Shown piece by piece: positions 42,948 through 50,212 of a DNA stretch of 64,000 nucleotides. Position numbers and translations under genes: made by a program. Source of the DNA: an uncultured Prevotella sp. (lineage in GTDB: Bacteria > Bacteroidota > Bacteroidia > Bacteroidales > Bacteroidaceae); contig CAJOFE010000004.1 of the NCBI GenBank assembly GCA_905233825.1, positions 62,001-126,000 of the forward strand, read 5' to 3'. The notes beneath the pieces were generated by a model. It was not told where the DNA came from, did not search any database, and saw nothing but the letters and a program-made list of their open reading frames with translations. Numbering within the stretch: position 1 is the stretch's first letter; every line of letters begins with the position of its first letter.

Positions 42948-44129
42948 ATGACACACGACATCTTCATCAGTTATAGCCGGCGAAACCTGCAGCAAGTCAT
43001 TGCCATACGTGATGAGCTGAAGGAGACAATCGGCGTTGATTCATGGATAGATCTGAAGGGTATAGAATCAGGGGAGCAGTTCGTCAATATTATCGTTAAG
43101 GCGATAGGTGAAGCAAAGGTGGTTTTGTTTATGATTTCTGAGGCCTCGATGCGATCTGAATATACGAAAAAAGAAGTGATGTATGCACGCAATATAGGTA
43201 AGAAAGTTGTCCCTATTGTGCTTGATGGCACTCGACTTAGTGGCTGGTTCCTCTTTGAGTTCGGAGTGGTGGATTATGTGGACATTCAAGACCCTATGCA
43301 GAAGCAGAAATTCCATGAGAACGTCCGTGGTTGGTTAGGATTAGTGGACAATGACGAGGGGCCACTTGATTTCTACGAGACAGGCATGCATTACTATCTA
43401 AAGCAGGACTACAAAGTTGCCTTTGACTGGTTTATGAAAGCTGCTAAGTTCGAATATGCTGAAGCATTATATTATATTGGGCTCTGTTACACCTATGGTC
43501 ATGGGGTTCCCGTAGATTACGCTAAGGCTATGGAGTGGTATCAAAAAGCTTCTCTCCAAAATCATGCTGAAGCACAGAATAGGATAGGAATACTATATAA
43601 ACATGGATATGGGGTTCCGAAAGATGATGGGATGGCATTGAAGTGGTATCGTCTGGCAAGTGAGAACGGTAGTCTGGAGGCACAATATAATATTGGCAAG
43701 TGCTACTATTACGGACGAGGAATAGAACTTAATCTCGAAGAAGCTGCCAGATGGTTTGAAAAGACTGCCAAAGAAGGATTTGTTAAAGCACAATCATCCA
43801 TAGCTTACTGTTATCTAAATGGAGAGGGAGTGCCACAGAATTATGAGATGGCAGTTCAGTGGTTTGAAAAAGCTGCTAAAGCAGGTACGCCAGTAGCTCA
43901 GTATTATTTAGGTTATTGCTACTATCATGGTTTGGGGGTTGAAAAGGATTATGAAAAAGCAGTATATTGGTTTGAACAGGCTATCAAAAGAAATCATGCT
44001 GCATCAGAGTTCTATTTAGGTCTTTGTTATTATCATGGAAATGGTGTCCCTCATGATATTGCTAAGGCAAGGATCAGTTTTCGGAAAGCTGTGAAACAAG
44101 GATATGAGGAAGCTCGGAATTACTTGTAA
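42948..44129 (+). CDS. TIR domain-Sel1 repeat protein
   Basis: The cytoplasmic protein (393 aa) starts directly with a TIR domain (about residues 1-135): HDIFISYSRRN (box 1), SWIDLKGIESGEQF (BB loop), and YTKKEVMYARN with Glu76 at the position of the NAD-cleaving Glu of catalytic TIRs. Residues about 145-393 hold six regular Sel1-like repeats of 36 residues (for example YYIGLCYTYGHGVPVDYAKA) after one degenerate repeat. Sel1 arrays bind proteins, so this half may sense a trigger or scaffold a complex while TIR consumes NAD or makes a cyclic ADP-ribose-type signal. First gene of an apparent three-gene operon; AT-rich coding sequence unlike the flanking genes suggests acquisition by transfer. 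Confidence 0.9.
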   Translation: MTHDIFISYSRRNLQQVIAIRDELKETIGVDSWIDLKGIESGEQFVNIIVKAIGEAKVVLFMISEASMRSEYTKKEVMYARNIGKKVVPIVLDGTRLSGWFLFEFGVVDYVDIQDPMQKQKFHENVRGWLGLVDNDEGPLDFYETGMHYYLKQDYKVAFDWFMKAAKFEYAEALYYIGLCYTYGHGVPVDYAKAMEWYQKASLQNHAEAQNRIGILYKHGYGVPKDDGMALKWYRLASENGSLEAQYNIGKCYYYGRGIELNLEEAARWFEKTAKEGFVKAQSSIAYCYLNGEGVPQNYEMAVQWFEKAAKAGTPVAQYYLGYCYYHGLGVEKDYEKAVYWFEQAIKRNHAASEFYLGLCYYHGNGVPHDIAKARISFRKAVKQGYEEARNYL

Positions 44130-44157
44130 TGGCATTTTATTATTAAAACAAAGACAT

Positions 44158-45279
44158 ATGCGACAACGTGAGTACAAATTCAACAACTCTGTGCTTAAAG
44201 TGATATTCGGAGATATTCTGAATTCGAAGGCTGAGGTAATCGTGAGTTCCGACGATACGGGAATCAGTATGGCAGGTGGCGTTTCGAGAGTGATTCGAGA
44301 AGCTGGGGGTGATATCATTCGTGAGGATGCCCAGAAGAAACTACCTGCCCAAGTGGGCGATGTGATCGTTTCTACTGCTGGGACTTTGGAACATCAGAAA
44401 TATGTGTTCCATTGCTTAACGCTTGACTATGAACATAAGTTTGAAGTGTTCGAGGGTAAACTGGCCAATTCTGAGGAGATGAACAATTATATCATTCAGC
44501 ATTCGGTAGATAAGTGCTTCCGTCTAATGCAGGCCCTTGACCTGCATTCCATTGCATTACCATGTATCGGAGTGGGATTGGCGCGTATTCCATTGAAACA
44601 GTTGGCAGTTAATTTAGCCGATGTAATTTCTTTGAATCTTTTCAAGACACAGAAACCATATGAGATAGAGCTCTATCTCTACGAAAGCACGGGGTATGAT
44701 CACAACAGACTGAAACTGTCGGAGATGGACTATATCGATATGTTTGAGAATTTTGCCATCAAGGCTGCCCTATATCAACATGAGTTAGAGAAGGAGGCAA
44801 GAATGTCGGTGAAAAACTCTGATACTCGTCAGAAGCCAATCGTAATGAACATACCCAAACGTGAGGAAATGCATCATCAGGTCTTTATCAGTTATTCTAG
44901 GAAAGATGTTGATGCTGTCAATACTATCAGGGATATTCTGGAACAGAATGGCATTTCTTATTGGATAGACAAGGAAGGTATTTTCAGTGGAGAGAACTAC
45001 AAGGAAGTTATCGTTGATGCCATAGAAACTGCAAAGGCTGTCATCTTCGTATCGTCCGTAAACTCAAATGCCTCCATCAATGTCATACGGGAACTGGGCT
45101 ATGCTGTCAAGCAGCGCAGAACCATCATTCCTGTTATGCTTGATGATACGCCATATGCCAAGAGTGTCAGACTTGACATTTCGGATATACATCAAATAGA
45201 GTTTAAAGATGACATATCCTCTGGGAAGGAGATTGTTACAAGTCTTCTTTATATCCTTAGCTTGGCAGAGGCAGGCTAG
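44158..45279 (+). CDS. Macro domain-TIR fusion protein
   Basis: The ATG at 44158 (373 aa) is preferred over the ORF-track start 44104, which lies inside the preceding gene. Residues about 8-180 are a macro domain: LKVIFGDILNSKAEVIVSSDD at strand 1, GGVSRVIREAGGDIIREDA, AQVGDVIVSTAG, and ALPCIGVGLARIPLKQLA. A linker with basic and charged residues leads to a TIR domain (about 238-373): HQVFISYSRKD, YWIDKEGIFSGENY, and NVIRELGYAVK with Glu312 in the catalytic position. Macro domains bind or hydrolyse ADP-ribose derivatives, so one chain may both make and bind or remove an NAD-derived signal. It follows TIR-Sel1 by 28 bp. Confidence 0.9.
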   Translation: MRQREYKFNNSVLKVIFGDILNSKAEVIVSSDDTGISMAGGVSRVIREAGGDIIREDAQKKLPAQVGDVIVSTAGTLEHQKYVFHCLTLDYEHKFEVFEGKLANSEEMNNYIIQHSVDKCFRLMQALDLHSIALPCIGVGLARIPLKQLAVNLADVISLNLFKTQKPYEIELYLYESTGYDHNRLKLSEMDYIDMFENFAIKAALYQHELEKEARMSVKNSDTRQKPIVMNIPKREEMHHQVFISYSRKDVDAVNTIRDILEQNGISYWIDKEGIFSGENYKEVIVDAIETAKAVIFVSSVNSNASINVIRELGYAVKQRRTIIPVMLDDTPYAKSVRLDISDIHQIEFKDDISSGKEIVTSLLYILSLAEAG

Positions 45280-45308
45280 TAAAAAGAATTTTCGAGAGAA
45301 GTAAGTAA

Positions 45309-45764
45309 ATGAACGAAAGACAAGTTAGGATGAAATATAGAGAATTATATGATTGTGCGTTACGAATAGCAATTCATGCGCACGAAGGGCAGAAAGACAA
45401 ATCGGAACGTGAGTATATCATGCATCCGATTAGAGTGGCGGAACGGTGCAAAGACCCAAGAGCGAAAATCGTGGCCCTACTGCACGATACTATTGAAGAT
45501 ACTAAGGTTACTGTGGAGTATCTGAGGAATCAAGGATTCCCAGAGGAAATCATTGATGGCGTATTATCCGTAACAAAGCGCGAAGGGGAAAACTATGATA
45601 CATTTGTTAATCGCGCCTCGAAAAATCCAATAGGGAAAGAGGTGAAGCAGGCAGATTTAGAAGACAATATGGACATCCGTCGGCTGACTGAACTGACGGA
45701 TGATGATATCACCAGACTACGAAAATACTTGAAAGCGTGGCATTCGCTGAATAACGACTTATAA
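45309..45764 (+). CDS. Small HD hydrolase of the SpoT/MESH1 (ppGpp hydrolase-like) type
   Basis: The protein (151 aa) matches single-domain alarmone hydrolases. HAHEGQKDKSEREYIMHPIRVAE has the first His residues, IVALLHDTIEDTKVT the HD and the ED pair, and VKQADLEDNMDIRRL the last metal/nucleotide-binding Asp and the DN motif. No synthetase or ACT domain is present. Homologues remove the 3'-pyrophosphate of (p)ppGpp or act as NADPH phosphatases; substrate here is not proven. It follows macro-TIR by 29 bp on the same strand and shares its AT-rich composition, so it is probably part of the TIR operon. Confidence 0.82.
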   Translation: MNERQVRMKYRELYDCALRIAIHAHEGQKDKSEREYIMHPIRVAERCKDPRAKIVALLHDTIEDTKVTVEYLRNQGFPEEIIDGVLSVTKREGENYDTFVNRASKNPIGKEVKQADLEDNMDIRRLTELTDDDITRLRKYLKAWHSLNNDL

Positions 45765-45779
45765 TCAAGCGATTTCTCT

Positions 45780-46097
45780 TTAGTCGAGGTGAAAGAGCTC
45801 GGGTAGGGGGATGGTGACGGGCGAGTTGTCGGGATTTACCTCCATGATGTCGGCCATCATGTCCCACCAGCGCTGGGTGATGGGATCAACATGCTCGGTG
45901 TCCTGCGAGTTGCCATCCTTGCTACATTCCTGATAGGCGAAGAGGATGTTGGTGTCGCGATCCCAGTAGATGCTGTAGTTGCCAACGCCCTGTTCCTTGA
46001 TCATCTTGACGAGTTCGGGCCAGATGGCGGCGTGGCGCTTCTGATATTCTTCCTCACAGCCTGGCTTGAGGAACATCTTGAATGCGAATCTTTTCAT
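45780..46097 (-). CDS. rhaM: L-rhamnose mutarotase
   Basis: A cytoplasmic protein of 105 aa that interconverts alpha and beta L-rhamnose. Family features are FAFKMFLKPGCEEEYQKRHAAIWPEL (catalytic His in RHAAIWPEL), NYSIYWDRDTNILFAY and WWDMMADIMEVN at the C-terminal end. No other rhamnose genes are in the window. Its ATG overlaps the stop of the glycosyltransferase gene (ATGA), so the two are translationally coupled. Confidence 0.92.
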   Translation of the reverse strand: MKRFAFKMFLKPGCEEEYQKRHAAIWPELVKMIKEQGVGNYSIYWDRDTNILFAYQECSKDGNSQDTEHVDPITQRWWDMMADIMEVNPDNSPVTIPLPELFHLD

Positions 46098-46996
46098 GGT
46101 TGATTGCTTATTTGTTTATTTTTGAGTGAAAGGTAATATCCTATCTTGTAGATTTTAAACAGGCGCAGACTGGGTTTCTGGCCACAAAGGTTACGACGTT
46201 CCAGACGGCCGAAGAGCCAATGCCACAGTCGGATGAGCCAGCGGACTGGAGCCACATGGATGCCCTCGACGAAGGTGAGCACACGGGAGTAGCCTCGTAG
46301 TTGCTGGCTGTGCTCGTGCAAGGTGCGCAGTCCTTCTTCAGTCTTGCTGACGAAGCTGGCATTATCTTCGAAGGTGTAGAATCCGGCAGGGTTGTCGATA
46401 TGGGTGATGGCAATGCCGGCCTGACGCAACTCCTTGCCGAAGAGTACGTCTTCGTAGCCATAGGTGAGGAACTGCTGGTCGAAGGGGTGAGCGAGCATGA
46501 TCTCACGATGAACAAGGAAGTTGGCGGTGTGGAAATGCTGATAGGGGCGCAGGCGTCGCTGCTCGGCGGTGTGCTCATGTTCGCATGATTTCTCGTAGCG
46601 ATAACGCAGATTCGACATGGGTGCCTCGCCCAGTTTGTAGCCGCCATAGATGACGTCGCCGTCGGTATTGAGATAGGCCTGCAGAAAGGAGGGGCTGTCG
46701 ATGGTCATGTCGCAGTCGAGGAAGAGTAGCCACTCCCATCGTGCCAGCGAGGCCAGCAGGTTGCGGATGCGGGCACGCCCGATGTTCTCTTCCAATGCCA
46801 TGAAGCGGCAATGGGGCCACCGGTTGATTTCCCAGCAGCATGCTACCTGTTGCTGGTCGGGGGAGCCATCGTCGATGACCAGCAGCTCGTAGTCTGACAT
46901 TCCGAGCACCTGCGCCTGACGGTTCAGCTCTTTGGCTAGCTGTAAGGGGGCGCTATTATAGGCCGGAATGAGTATGGAGAGGCTTTTCTTCTTCAT
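46094..46996 (-). CDS. Glycosyltransferase family 2
   Basis: A GT-A fold glycosyltransferase of about 300 aa. LSILIPAYNSAPLQLAKEL begins the nucleotide-binding half, LLVIDDGSPD is the first Asp motif, FLDCDMTI is the DxD-like metal site, and YGYEDVLFGKELRQAG resembles the ED motif of the catalytic base. The ORF-track start at 47065 lies in the rpsP promoter region, so the ATG at 46996 (MKKKSLSILIPAYN) is used. The C-terminus is basic with a possible amphipathic helix (RWLIRLWHWLFGRLERR), suggesting membrane association. Acceptor and donor are unknown. Coupled to rhaM, which may hint at rhamnose-containing glycans. Confidence 0.88.
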   Translation of the reverse strand: MKKKSLSILIPAYNSAPLQLAKELNRQAQVLGMSDYELLVIDDGSPDQQQVACCWEINRWPHCRFMALEENIGRARIRNLLASLARWEWLLFLDCDMTIDSPSFLQAYLNTDGDVIYGGYKLGEAPMSNLRYRYEKSCEHEHTAEQRRLRPYQHFHTANFLVHREIMLAHPFDQQFLTYGYEDVLFGKELRQAGIAITHIDNPAGFYTFEDNASFVSKTEEGLRTLHEHSQQLRGYSRVLTFVEGIHVAPVRWLIRLWHWLFGRLERRNLCGQKPSLRLFKIYKIGYYLSLKNKQISNQP

Positions 46997-47044
46997 TTTC
47001 GACGCAAAATTACGAAAAAACTTTGGAGTTTGCAAATTTTTTTG

Positions 47045-47052
47045 TACCTTTG
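47045..47052 (+). promoter_or_regulatory. -7 box for rpsP
   Basis: TACCTTTG lies 72 bp before the rpsP ATG. Confidence 0.65.
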
Positions 47053-47124
47053 CACCCGCTTTCACGAGATGAGAGCATGAATTTCAAATCATAATTACAA
47101 ATTTACACATTAAATCATTAAAAA

Positions 47125-47658
47125 ATGGCAACAAAAATCAGATTGCAGCGCGGCGGTCGTAAGAGCTATGCTTTCTACAGCATTGTCATCGCCGATGCTC
47201 GTGCACCACGTGATGGTCGTTTTACTGAGAAGATTGGTACTTACAATCCTAACACCAATCCCGCCACGGTAGATTTGAACTTCGACCGTGCATTATACTG
47301 GGTAGAGGTAGGCGCACAGCCCACCGATACTGTTCGCAACATCCTCAGCCGTGAGGGCGTCTATCTGATGAAGCACCTGAAGGGTGGCGTGAAGAAGGGC
47401 GCATTCGACGAGGCTGCTGCTCAGAAGAAGTTTGATGCATGGATGGCCGACAAGCAGAAGGGCTTGGAGAAGGTGGCTGCCGACGAGAAGAAGGCAAAGA
47501 TTGATGCCGCCAAGAAGGCTCTTGAGGCTGAGAAGCAGGTGAACGAGGCCATCGCCAAGAAGGTGGCTGAGAAGAAGGCTGCTGCTGCCGCTGCTGAGGC
47601 AGAGGCTACCGTAGAGGCAGAAGCTCCTGCAACGGAAGAAGCTCCCGCTGAGGCTTAA
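47125..47658 (+). CDS. rpsP: Ribosomal protein bS16 with long Ala/Glu/Lys tail
   Basis: A component of the 30S subunit. Residues 1-80 are canonical bS16: [36 protein letters not shown] and [15 protein letters not shown]. The remaining 97 residues form an extension, first a charged helical part ([21 protein letters not shown]) and then an Ala/Glu-rich low-complexity tail ending TEEAPAEA. Such C-terminal extensions are usual in Bacteroidota S16 and roughly double the E. coli length (82 aa). The next gene follows by 3 bp and is probably co-transcribed. Confidence 0.95.
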   Translation: MATKIRLQRGGRKSYAFYSIVIADARAPRDGRFTEKIGTYNPNTNPATVDLNFDRALYWVEVGAQPTDTVRNILSREGVYLMKHLKGGVKKGAFDEAAAQKKFDAWMADKQKGLEKVAADEKKAKIDAAKKALEAEKQVNEAIAKKVAEKKAAAAAAEAEATVEAEAPATEEAPAEA

Positions 47659-47661
47659 GGA

Positions 47662-48276
47662 ATGATGAAGCGCATCTGTCTTTTATTGATAGCGCTAAGT
47701 GTGAGCGTAGCCTCTTTCTGTGACAATTCGCAGGAGGAGGCTCGACGCATATTTGAGGATGCCTATAATCAGGTGTTCGGCCCTCAGGGATGCACGCTGC
47801 ATTATGACGTGAATCTGGTGGGAGTCTATAAGACCGAAGGTACCATTTGGTATAAAGGGAAGAAGAGCAAGTTTGAGGATAAGAAAGTTATCCAATGGAA
47901 CGACGGTGTGACGGCCTACGGGCTCTTCAAGAAGAAAAAGACCATTGAGATATACGATGTGCAGTCGGGTAAGCACGACAAATATGGCAGCAAGTTCAAG
48001 TTCACACTTGATGACTTCGACTATAGCATGGAAAGTGGCGGTGAGAACATTGTCATCACGCTAAAACAGCGAAGCGGGGCGAAGGGTACTGTGAAGCAGG
48101 CTAAGGTGGCACTCGATGCCCGCACGCACAGTCCTAAGTATGCCAAGATCAAGGTGGCCCTATTCTGGGCGAACATTCGTATCACAGACTTCAAGTCGGG
48201 GGGAATCAGCGACAACATCTTCGTCTTTCCCCGAGGGAGCTACGGCGAAGGATACAGGTACATAGACAAACGATGA
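47662..48276 (+). CDS. LolA-like periplasmic protein
   Basis: The protein (204 aa) has a signal peptide (about residues 1-20). A single beta-rich domain of the LolA/LolB lipoprotein-carrier fold follows: CTLHYDVNLVGVYKTEGTIWYKGKKSKFED, then DGVTAYGLFKKKKTIEIYD and VALDARTHSPKYAKIKVALFW. Members bind lipid moieties in a half-barrel; whether this one carries lipoproteins is unclear because sequence similarity is at the fold level. It follows rpsP by 3 bp and ends at a terminator shared with the recQ end. Confidence 0.65.
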   Translation: MMKRICLLLIALSVSVASFCDNSQEEARRIFEDAYNQVFGPQGCTLHYDVNLVGVYKTEGTIWYKGKKSKFEDKKVIQWNDGVTAYGLFKKKKTIEIYDVQSGKHDKYGSKFKFTLDDFDYSMESGGENIVITLKQRSGAKGTVKQAKVALDARTHSPKYAKIKVALFWANIRITDFKSGGISDNIFVFPRGSYGEGYRYIDKR

Positions 48277-48281
48277 ATGAG

Positions 48282-48308
48282 AGGGGCGTAATTCACGCTC
48301 CTTTTTTC
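48282..48308 (+). terminator. Intrinsic terminator after the LolA-like gene
   Basis: AGGGGCGT / ACGCTCCT form an 8-bp stem (one G-T pair) with a 5-nt loop and six T residues; it overlaps the last codons of the convergent recQ gene. Confidence 0.65.
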
Positions 48309-50212
48309 ATGCTTAGCATCCCATCGTCGTCGATGATGACTTCCTCGTTGACGAGAGTCTGCAAAGCAGCTTCGATGGAAGGATAGGGGATGGCAATGGT
48401 GTGAAGGGTAGAGACGTGATGCGGCTGACGGTCGGCTAATAGTTCAAGGATGGCCTGAGTGGCGTTGCCGAGGGCTTCTTTGTTGGTTTCCGTTCCCTGT
48501 CGTTCCAGGCAGACATCGCATTGGCGGCAGTCGTGAAGACTTTCTTCGCCGAAGTAGCGCAAGAGCATGCGGCTGCGACATTGATTGTCGGTTGTGGCGT
48601 AGTCAATCATGTCTTTTATACGGTCGGTATAGCGCTGCTTCAGCTCTTCGTAGATGGCAGGTGGGAAAACAAGCAGGTAACCATCTTCACGTCGTTGCAT
48701 ATAGCGTATAAGTGGCGTGCTCCTCTGTGGGATGAAGTTGAGGATGTGCTTACGGTCAAGTTCTTTCAGAATGAGATACAGTTGTGGACGTGTCAGTCCC
48801 GTCTGTTGTGCCAGAAATGCCTCGTCGATGTAACAATAGTCATTGAATAGTCCGCTATAGTTGCGTAGTAGAGCTACGATGACGGCATCTTCCTGTGGCG
48901 GATTGTCGCGGAGACGGTAGAGGTCGTCACGCTCTAAGCAGAAGCGCAGGCGTGCTCGATTGTCGTCCTCATCCCTGTATTCGATATAGCCTGCACGGTT
49001 CAGTATCTTCAAGGCTGAGAGTACGTGGATGGGAAAGTGATGGAAATGACGGCAGAACTTGTCGATGGGGAACTCGAAGACGGCGTTGTAACCTGAGCCT
49101 ACGCCTATCTGATAGAAGTAGGCCAGATGGTCATAAATCTGTCTTATTTCGTCCTTCTCGGGGAAGGTGTCGCTGATGCGCTTCAGCAGCTTCGTACGGT
49201 CGTTACCGTTGAAGAGCAGCACAGCGTATGCTTTCTTACCGTCGCGGCCTGCACGTCCAGCCTCCTGAAAATAGGATTCAATGCTGTCGGGGCAATCGGC
49301 ATGTATCACTACCCTGACATCGGGCTTGTCGATGCCCATTCCGAAGGCGTTAGTAGCCACAATGATGCGTATCTGGTCGCTCTGCCAGGCTTTCTGACGT
49401 TGGTCTTTGACAACATTGTCGAGTCCAGCATGGAAGAAGGTGGCGTTGAATCCTGTTTTGCTGAGCATCGTGGCGATTTCCTTTGTACGCTGACGGCTAC
49501 GGGTGTAGATAATGGCAGACCCCTCTACATGATTTAATATATGGCGCATCTGCTCATCCTTGTCGATGACATGACGTACGACGTATGCCAGGTTCTGCCG
49601 TTCGAAGCTCATACGGAAGACGGCGAAGGTGGAAGGTGAGGGGTGAGGGGTGAGTTTGTCGATGATGTCGTCGATGACCAAAGGAGTTGCTGTAGCTGTG
49701 AGAGCCAATATAGGAGCATCGGGAAGTACCTTGCGGATACTGGAGATGGCCAGATATGAGGGGCGGAAATCATAGCCCCACTGGCTAATGCAATGTGCCT
49801 CATCGACACAGATGAAACTCACCCGCATGTGGCGTAGCTTCTGGATAAAGAGGTCTGTGGAAAGGCGCTCTGGCGAGACATAAAGCAACTTAACGCCACC
49901 GAAGATGGCATTCTCCAGCGTTTGTATCAACTCGTCATGTGACAACCCCGAATGGATGGCCGATGCACGGATGCCTCTCTGCCGCAGATGCTGCACCTGA
50001 TCCTTCATCAGCGCAATGAGTGGGGTAATGACGATGCACATACCCTCTTGCGCCAATGCCGGTACCTGGAATGTAATCGATTTTCCGCCACCCGTAGGCA
50101 TCAGGCCCAGCGTGTCGCGCCCACTTCCGATGCTCTCGATGATCTCGCGCTGAATGCCGCGAAAGTCGTCATAGCCCCAATAGCGTTTCAGTATGTCCTT
50201 ATAGAGACTCAC
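48293..50212 (-). CDS. recQ: ATP-dependent DNA helicase RecQ
   Basis: A 3'-5' helicase in recombination and repair, about 639 aa. GTG 50212 (MSLYKDILKRYWGYDDFRGIQ) is preferred to the ORF-track start 50341, whose extra 43 residues are recJ read in another frame. Walker A is MPTGGGKSITFQ, motif II is CVDEAHCISQWGYDFR, and motif VI is QEAGRAGRDGK. The RecQ zinc site is CRSRMLLRYFGEES...CRQCDVC, followed by a winged-helix region; the end is shortened with a weak HRDC-like part. A repeat-derived insertion LTPHPSPSTFAVF splits the loop before RMSFERQNLAYVVR. The start overlaps the recJ stop by 14 bp, so the pair is coupled. Confidence 0.93.
   Translation of the reverse strand: MSLYKDILKRYWGYDDFRGIQREIIESIGSGRDTLGLMPTGGGKSITFQVPALAQEGMCIVITPLIALMKDQVQHLRQRGIRASAIHSGLSHDELIQTLENAIFGGVKLLYVSPERLSTDLFIQKLRHMRVSFICVDEAHCISQWGYDFRPSYLAISSIRKVLPDAPILALTATATPLVIDDIIDKLTPHPSPSTFAVFRMSFERQNLAYVVRHVIDKDEQMRHILNHVEGSAIIYTRSRQRTKEIATMLSKTGFNATFFHAGLDNVVKDQRQKAWQSDQIRIIVATNAFGMGIDKPDVRVVIHADCPDSIESYFQEAGRAGRDGKKAYAVLLFNGNDRTKLLKRISDTFPEKDEIRQIYDHLAYFYQIGVGSGYNAVFEFPIDKFCRHFHHFPIHVLSALKILNRAGYIEYRDEDDNRARLRFCLERDDLYRLRDNPPQEDAVIVALLRNYSGLFNDYCYIDEAFLAQQTGLTRPQLYLILKELDRKHILNFIPQRSTPLIRYMQRREDGYLLVFPPAIYEELKQRYTDRIKDMIDYATTDNQCRSRMLLRYFGEESLHDCRQCDVCLERQGTETNKEALGNATQAILELLADRQPHHVSTLHTIAIPYPSIEAALQTLVNEEVIIDDDGMLSMKKGA

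Noticed and set aside
42948-45764. Classification of the TIR island as Thoeris
   Set aside because: No ThsA-like SIR2 or macro-SLOG effector; domain combination differs, so no known system name was assigned.
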